Below are positions 60,599 to 64,000 of a stretch of DNA of 64,000 bases, in pieces (the stretch's first letter is position 1; each line of letters starts with the position of its first letter). The stretch is from Bradyrhizobium sp. RD5-C2 (GTDB lineage: Bacteria; Pseudomonadota; Alphaproteobacteria; Rhizobiales; Xanthobacteraceae): contig NZ_BOVL01000024.1 of assembly GCF_019972155.1 (NCBI RefSeq), positions 62,001-126,000 on the forward strand, in the 5' to 3' direction. A model generated the notes under the pieces. That model was not told the origin of the DNA, did not search any database, and worked only from the letters and a program-made list of their open reading frames with translations. The position numbers and the translations under genes are program-made.

Positions 60599-61549
60599 AT
60601 GTTCGATACGATCAACTGGGACGATTTGCGGGTCTTCCTCTGTGCCGCTCGCGCCGGAAATTTGAGTCAGACCGCAAAGCGGCTGCGGCTGGACCATTCC
60701 ACCGTGAGCCGGCGGATCGCCCAGATGGAAGCTTCGCTCGGAATCGCGGTGTTCGAACGCCACCGCACCGGGCTCAAGCTCAACGAAGTCGGCGAGCGCT
60801 TGTTGCGTCATGCCGAGCGGGTCGAGAGCGCGGTGATCGCCATTCGTGAGGAGGCCAGCGCCAGCGACACCCAGGGACTGATCGGGACCGTGCGGCTCGC
60901 CACCATGGAGGGGATCGCCTCGCTCTATCTGGCGCAACGCTTCGCGAAACTGCGTCGCACCGCGCCGCAACTCTCCGTCGAGCTCGTCACATCAGCGCAG
61001 ACGGTCTATGTGCACAAGCGCGAAGCCGATCTGTTCGTGTCGTTCTTCCGGCCACCCGGTCCGGGCCTGATCTCCGAGCGCATCGGCAAGTTTCGGCTCG
61101 GGCTATTCGCGAGCCAGAGCTATCTCGACCATCACGGCACGCCTGCAAGCCTTCGCGACCTCGCCGATCATTGGTTCGTCTCCTACATCGAGGATCTGAT
61201 CCAGGTCGATTCGGTGCGCTGGCTTGCCGACGTCATCGAGGAGCCGAAGATCGCCTTCCACTCCAACAGCATGATCGCACAGATGAACGCCGCGGCGGGC
61301 GGCCTCGGCATCGTCATGCTGCCGAGCTTTGCCACCAACGACCGGCCCGACCTGATCCCCGTGCTGCCTGCCCTCGCCGGCACCTTTCGCGAGGTCTGGC
61401 TCAACGTCCACAGCGACCTGCAATTTGCCCCGCGCATCCGCGCTGTCCGCGCGTTTCTGAAAAATACCCTGAAGCAGGACCCCGACATGCAGGTCACGCT
61501 GGCCGATGCCCTGCCGCAGCCGCGCACGGCAGATTGCAAAAATCCATAG
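60599..61549 (+). CDS. LysR family transcriptional regulator
   Basis: This 316-residue DNA-binding regulator has the N-terminal winged helix-turn-helix LRVFLCAARAGNLSQTAKRL and RLDHSTVSRRIAQMEASLG, followed by a periplasmic-binding-type effector domain (GTVRLATMEGIASLYLAQRFA). The subgroup with LCAARAGN and HSTVSRRIA resembles regulators of small-molecule catabolism. It is divergent from the nitrilase gene and 77 bases upstream of the DUF485-actP pair, so either could be its target. Confidence 0.9.
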   Translation: MFDTINWDDLRVFLCAARAGNLSQTAKRLRLDHSTVSRRIAQMEASLGIAVFERHRTGLKLNEVGERLLRHAERVESAVIAIREEASASDTQGLIGTVRLATMEGIASLYLAQRFAKLRRTAPQLSVELVTSAQTVYVHKREADLFVSFFRPPGPGLISERIGKFRLGLFASQSYLDHHGTPASLRDLADHWFVSYIEDLIQVDSVRWLADVIEEPKIAFHSNSMIAQMNAAAGGLGIVMLPSFATNDRPDLIPVLPALAGTFREVWLNVHSDLQFAPRIRAVRAFLKNTLKQDPDMQVTLADALPQPRTADCKNP

Positions 61550-61626
61550 TTCCCTTCCCCTGGAGCCCGGCTGAAGCTCATTCGATTGGCGCAAGGTCGC
61601 GCACGCTGAAGCTTCGAGGGGCAAGC

Positions 61627-61917
61627 ATGAACGTGGTTATTCCCGGCAAACCCGATCCGGCGCCGAGTGTCAGCGCCTTGGCCAAAAAGCGGCTGACAGT
61701 CGCGCTCGTGCTCAGTGCCGCGATGATCGTGATCTATTTCGGCTTCATGGGGCTGTTCGCGTTCGACAAGCCGCTGCTCGGCACCATCCTGATGCCCGGC
61801 CTGTCGCTCTGCATTGTGCTCGGCCCGCTCGTCATCATCTCCTCCTTCGCGCTCTGCCTGGTCTACGTGCTGTGGGCGAACCGGGTGTTCGATGCCGGCA
61901 TCCGCAATCTTCGCTGA
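61627..61917 (+). CDS. DUF485 small membrane protein
   Basis: This 96-residue protein has two membrane helices (LTVALVLSAAMIVIYFGFMGLF and CIVLGPLVIISSFALCLVYVLW) and ends WANRVFDAGIRNLR, the DUF485/YjcH pattern. Such proteins are encoded immediately before ActP-type acetate permeases and are thought to assist them. It precedes actP by 14 bases here. Confidence 0.9.
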   Translation: MNVVIPGKPDPAPSVSALAKKRLTVALVLSAAMIVIYFGFMGLFAFDKPLLGTILMPGLSLCIVLGPLVIISSFALCLVYVLWANRVFDAGIRNLR

Positions 61918-61931
61918 AGGGGCAGAGCAAG

Positions 61932-63515
61932 ATGGGCAGCAGCACGCTTTCGATCGGGTTCTTCTTCGCCTTCATGGCGTTGACCTTGGCGATCACCTAT
62001 TGGGCCGCGCGGCGCACGCGCACCACTGAACACTTCTTCGCCGCCGGCGGCCAGGTCACGCCGTGGCAGAACGGCTGGGCCCTCGCAGGTGACTTCCTGA
62101 GCGCCGCCGCCCTGCTCGGCATCGCCGGCATCGTCACCTCGAACGGCTTCGACGGCATGATCTATTCGATCGGGTGGCTGGTCGGCTGGCCGATCATTCT
62201 GTTCCTGATCGTCGAGCCGCTGCGCAACGTCGGCCGCTTCACCTTCGCCGACGTCGTGGCCTATCGGCTGCGCCAGCGCCCGGTGCGCCTCGCCGGCGCC
62301 GTCGGGACACTGGCCGTCATCCTGTTCTACCTGATCGCCCAGATGGTCGCGACGGGATCGCTGATCAAGCTGCTGTTCGGCCTGCCCTACACCTGGTCGG
62401 TCATCGTGGTCGGCAGCGTCATGCTGGTCTATGTGCTGTTCGGCGGCATGTTGGCGACGACATGGGTGCAGGTGGTGAAGGCTGCGCTGCTGATGGGCGG
62501 CGGCATCCTGCTCGCCTTCCTCGTGCTGACCCATTTCGAGATGAACCCGCTCAAGCTGTTCGCCGCGGCATCCGAGAAGTACGGCACCAAGGTGCTGCAG
62601 CCGGGATCGAAGGTGGTCTCGGGCCAATGGGACGCCATCTCGCTCGGGCTCGGCCTGATGTTCGGCACAGCCGCGATGCCGCATGTGCTGATGCGGGCCT
62701 ATACGGTGAAGGATGCCAAGGCCGCGCGGTTGTCGATCCTCTATGCCACCGGCTTGATCGGCGTCTTTCATCTGATGGTCTTCATCATCGGCTTCGGCGC
62801 CATGGTGCTGGTCGGCGCCGACGCGGTGGCAAAGGCCGGAGGCGGCGGCAACATGGCAGCGCCGCTGCTGGCGCTCACGGTCGGCGGCAATGCCTTCTTC
62901 GGCTTCATCTGTGCGGTCGCGTTCGCGACCATGCTCGCCGTCGTCGCCGGGCTGACGCTGTCGGGCGTCGCCACGCTCTGCCACGACGTCTGGACCAATG
63001 TGATCCGCAACGGCAGCGCTTCGGAGGCCGAGCAGCTCAAGGTCGCACGTGTCGCGACCGTCATGATCTCGATCTTCGCCATCTTCCTCGGCAACGCGTT
63101 CGAGGGCCAGAACGTCGCCTTCATGGCGGGCCTTGCGTTCTCGATCGCCTGCGCCGCCAACTTCCCATCGCTGGTGCTCGCCATCACCTGGCGCCGCTTC
63201 ACGACACCTGCGGCCGTGGCGAGCATCCTCGTCGGCACGCTGAGCTCGCTGGTGCTGATCTATCTGTCGCCGACCATCCAGGTCGACATTCTCGGCAAGC
63301 CGCTGGCCGCGATCGAGCACCAATGGTGGTTCGTGTCGCTGCGCAACCCGGCGATCATCAGCATGCCGCTGTCATTCGCAGTCGCGATCCTGCTATCGCT
63401 GGTCACACGGGAGAAGAACGCAAATCGCGCCTTTGACGAGATGCAACGGCGCATCCTGCTCGGACCGATTCAGCCGAACACCGATGAGCCTGCCCGGGCC
63501 AAGAGTGCGGCCTGA
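61932..63515 (+). CDS. actP: Cation/carboxylate symporter ActP (SSS family)
   Basis: This 527-residue sodium:solute symporter has about thirteen membrane segments. It shows ITYWAARRTRTTEHFFAAGGQVTPWQNGWALAGDFLSAAALLG, the signature of ActP, VLFGGMLATTWVQVVKAALL, and GTAAMPHVLMRAYTVKDAKAAR. It transports acetate or a similar short carboxylate with Na+ or H+. The start at 61932 is preferred over an in-frame extension that overlaps the DUF485 gene. Uptake of acids fits the nearby nitrilase, which would release them. Confidence 0.9.
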   Translation: MGSSTLSIGFFFAFMALTLAITYWAARRTRTTEHFFAAGGQVTPWQNGWALAGDFLSAAALLGIAGIVTSNGFDGMIYSIGWLVGWPIILFLIVEPLRNVGRFTFADVVAYRLRQRPVRLAGAVGTLAVILFYLIAQMVATGSLIKLLFGLPYTWSVIVVGSVMLVYVLFGGMLATTWVQVVKAALLMGGGILLAFLVLTHFEMNPLKLFAAASEKYGTKVLQPGSKVVSGQWDAISLGLGLMFGTAAMPHVLMRAYTVKDAKAARLSILYATGLIGVFHLMVFIIGFGAMVLVGADAVAKAGGGGNMAAPLLALTVGGNAFFGFICAVAFATMLAVVAGLTLSGVATLCHDVWTNVIRNGSASEAEQLKVARVATVMISIFAIFLGNAFEGQNVAFMAGLAFSIACAANFPSLVLAITWRRFTTPAAVASILVGTLSSLVLIYLSPTIQVDILGKPLAAIEHQWWFVSLRNPAIISMPLSFAVAILLSLVTREKNANRAFDEMQRRILLGPIQPNTDEPARAKSAA

Positions 63516-63581
63516 ACAGCGGCGCGCAGGGTGAGATGTCGCGATAGCGCGGTAACTCACATATCGTGCAACACATTCAGT

Positions 63582-63702
63582 GTCGTCCTGGCGAAAGCTA
63601 GGGCCCATTACCCCTTACGCCAATTGCTGCGCGACGCTGGGGCCCCAATCCCTCTCACAATCACATGTCGTGGTTATGGGTCCTGGCTTTCGCTAGGACG
63701 AC
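63582..63702. repeat. Dispersed inverted repeat between actP and glmU
   Basis: Left arm GTCGTCCTGGCGAAAGC... (63582-63608) and right arm ending GCTAGGACGAC (63676-63702) are reverse complements over 27 bases with three differences. The ~68-base middle is not repetitive. It lies between two convergent genes and may terminate both. Confidence 0.8.
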
Positions 63703-63794
63703 GATTGGGGAGATTGCGTGACCAAATCTATCACCGCTCTGCCGGCACAGTGTTGAAGCCGTTGCGCCGGCATGACGACAATCACGCCAGCCGC

Positions 63795-64000
63795 TCACTT
63801 CCCCTTCGCGGCCTTCGCCTTCAGCTTGGCTGCGCGATAGCGCGCGGCGCCGCCTTCGCGGATCGACTGTTCGCTGCGCTCGAGCGCCATCGCGTCGTCG
63901 GGGACGTCCTTGGTGATGACGGAGCCTGAGCCGATATAGGCGCCCTTGCCGATCGTCACCGGCGCGACCAGCGAGGTGTTGGTGCCGACGAAGGCGCCCT
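63795..64000 (-). CDS. glmU: GlmU C-terminal part (partial)
   Basis: The final 67 residues of the bifunctional N-acetylglucosamine-1-phosphate uridyltransferase/acetyltransferase run off the window edge. Visible are the left-handed beta-helix end GAFVGTNTSLVAPVTIGKGAYIGSGSVIT, then KDVPDDAMALERSEQ and a basic Lys/Ala tail (KLKAKAAKGK). GlmU completes UDP-GlcNAc synthesis begun by GlmS, whose gene lies 10.3 kb away on the same strand. Confidence 0.92.
   Translation of the reverse strand, partial: GAFVGTNTSLVAPVTIGKGAYIGSGSVITKDVPDDAMALERSEQSIREGGAARYRAAKLKAKAAKGK

Noticed and set aside
61863..63323. A 486-codon minus-strand frame
   Set aside because: Antisense to the well-supported actP gene; low-complexity Asp/His/Gln-rich translation.
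53502..63794. Mobile island with integrase or att sites around the SIR2-STAND gene
   Set aside because: No integrase, transposase or tRNA-based direct repeats were visible in the interval, so a specific mobile element could not be supported.

Overview
The window is GC-rich, densely packed chromosomal DNA from an alphaproteobacterium of the order Hyphomicrobiales, most likely a Bradyrhizobium or close relative. The grounds are the order of recG, sdhE-mfd, DUF502 and glmS, a one-step phosphatidylcholine synthase (Pcs), an IalB-family protein, a linked nasS-nasT pair, and several families of short intergenic palindromes of the kind common in Bradyrhizobium. This assignment is inference from gene content; no 16S gene is present.

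Layout. 1-1.5 kb: end of a catabolic unit (flavin monooxygenase-like protein, VOC enzyme). 2.9-9.9 kb: a sugar-type ABC transporter with a 2-hydroxyacid dehydrogenase and an amidase. 10-13 kb: a PheC-like periplasmic protein, a DUF2147 protein and a frameshifted DUF1993 gene. 13.1-17.1 kb: cupin/RraA facing the 5-oxoprolinase genes pxpB-pxpC-pxpA. 17.2-20.7 kb: a repeat-rich secreted protein, an unlisted 50-residue membrane protein, nasT-nasS and an orphan Imm21-type immunity protein. 21-25.9 kb: rimO, MAPEG, a frameshifted DUF4242 gene, an argD-like aminotransferase behind a putative arginine attenuator, a tRNA-Arg and a quinone oxidoreductase. 26-37.8 kb: terC/pcs, a UbiH-type hydroxylase, transporters, hspQ, ialB, a peptide-binding protein, and a pair of genes with degenerate adenylation and PleD-like domains. 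37.9-43.8 kb: one 1,973-residue repeat protein. 44.3-53.5 kb: housekeeping genes mfd, sdhE, recG, DUF502 and glmS. 53.7-63.5 kb: accessory genes between glmS and glmU, including an AT-richer SIR2-STAND-TPR gene that looks like an anti-phage NLR-type sensor, followed by signalling genes, a nitrilase, and DUF485/ActP transport. The window ends inside glmU.

Two points deserve most attention. At 23.28-23.52 kb there is a promoter, a short ORF with 12 Arg codons out of 29 that would start at the predicted transcript 5' end, and a 14-bp terminator stem, all ahead of an argD-like gene that is followed by a tRNA-Arg with anticodon GCG. This has the layout of a transcription attenuator responding to arginyl-tRNA. 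At 53.7-56.7 kb a single large gene joins a SIR2-like NADase domain, a STAND NTPase and a TPR-like sensor region. The window also has two genes broken by small insertions, and palindromic repeats whose CTAG ends form the stop codons of the adjoining genes.
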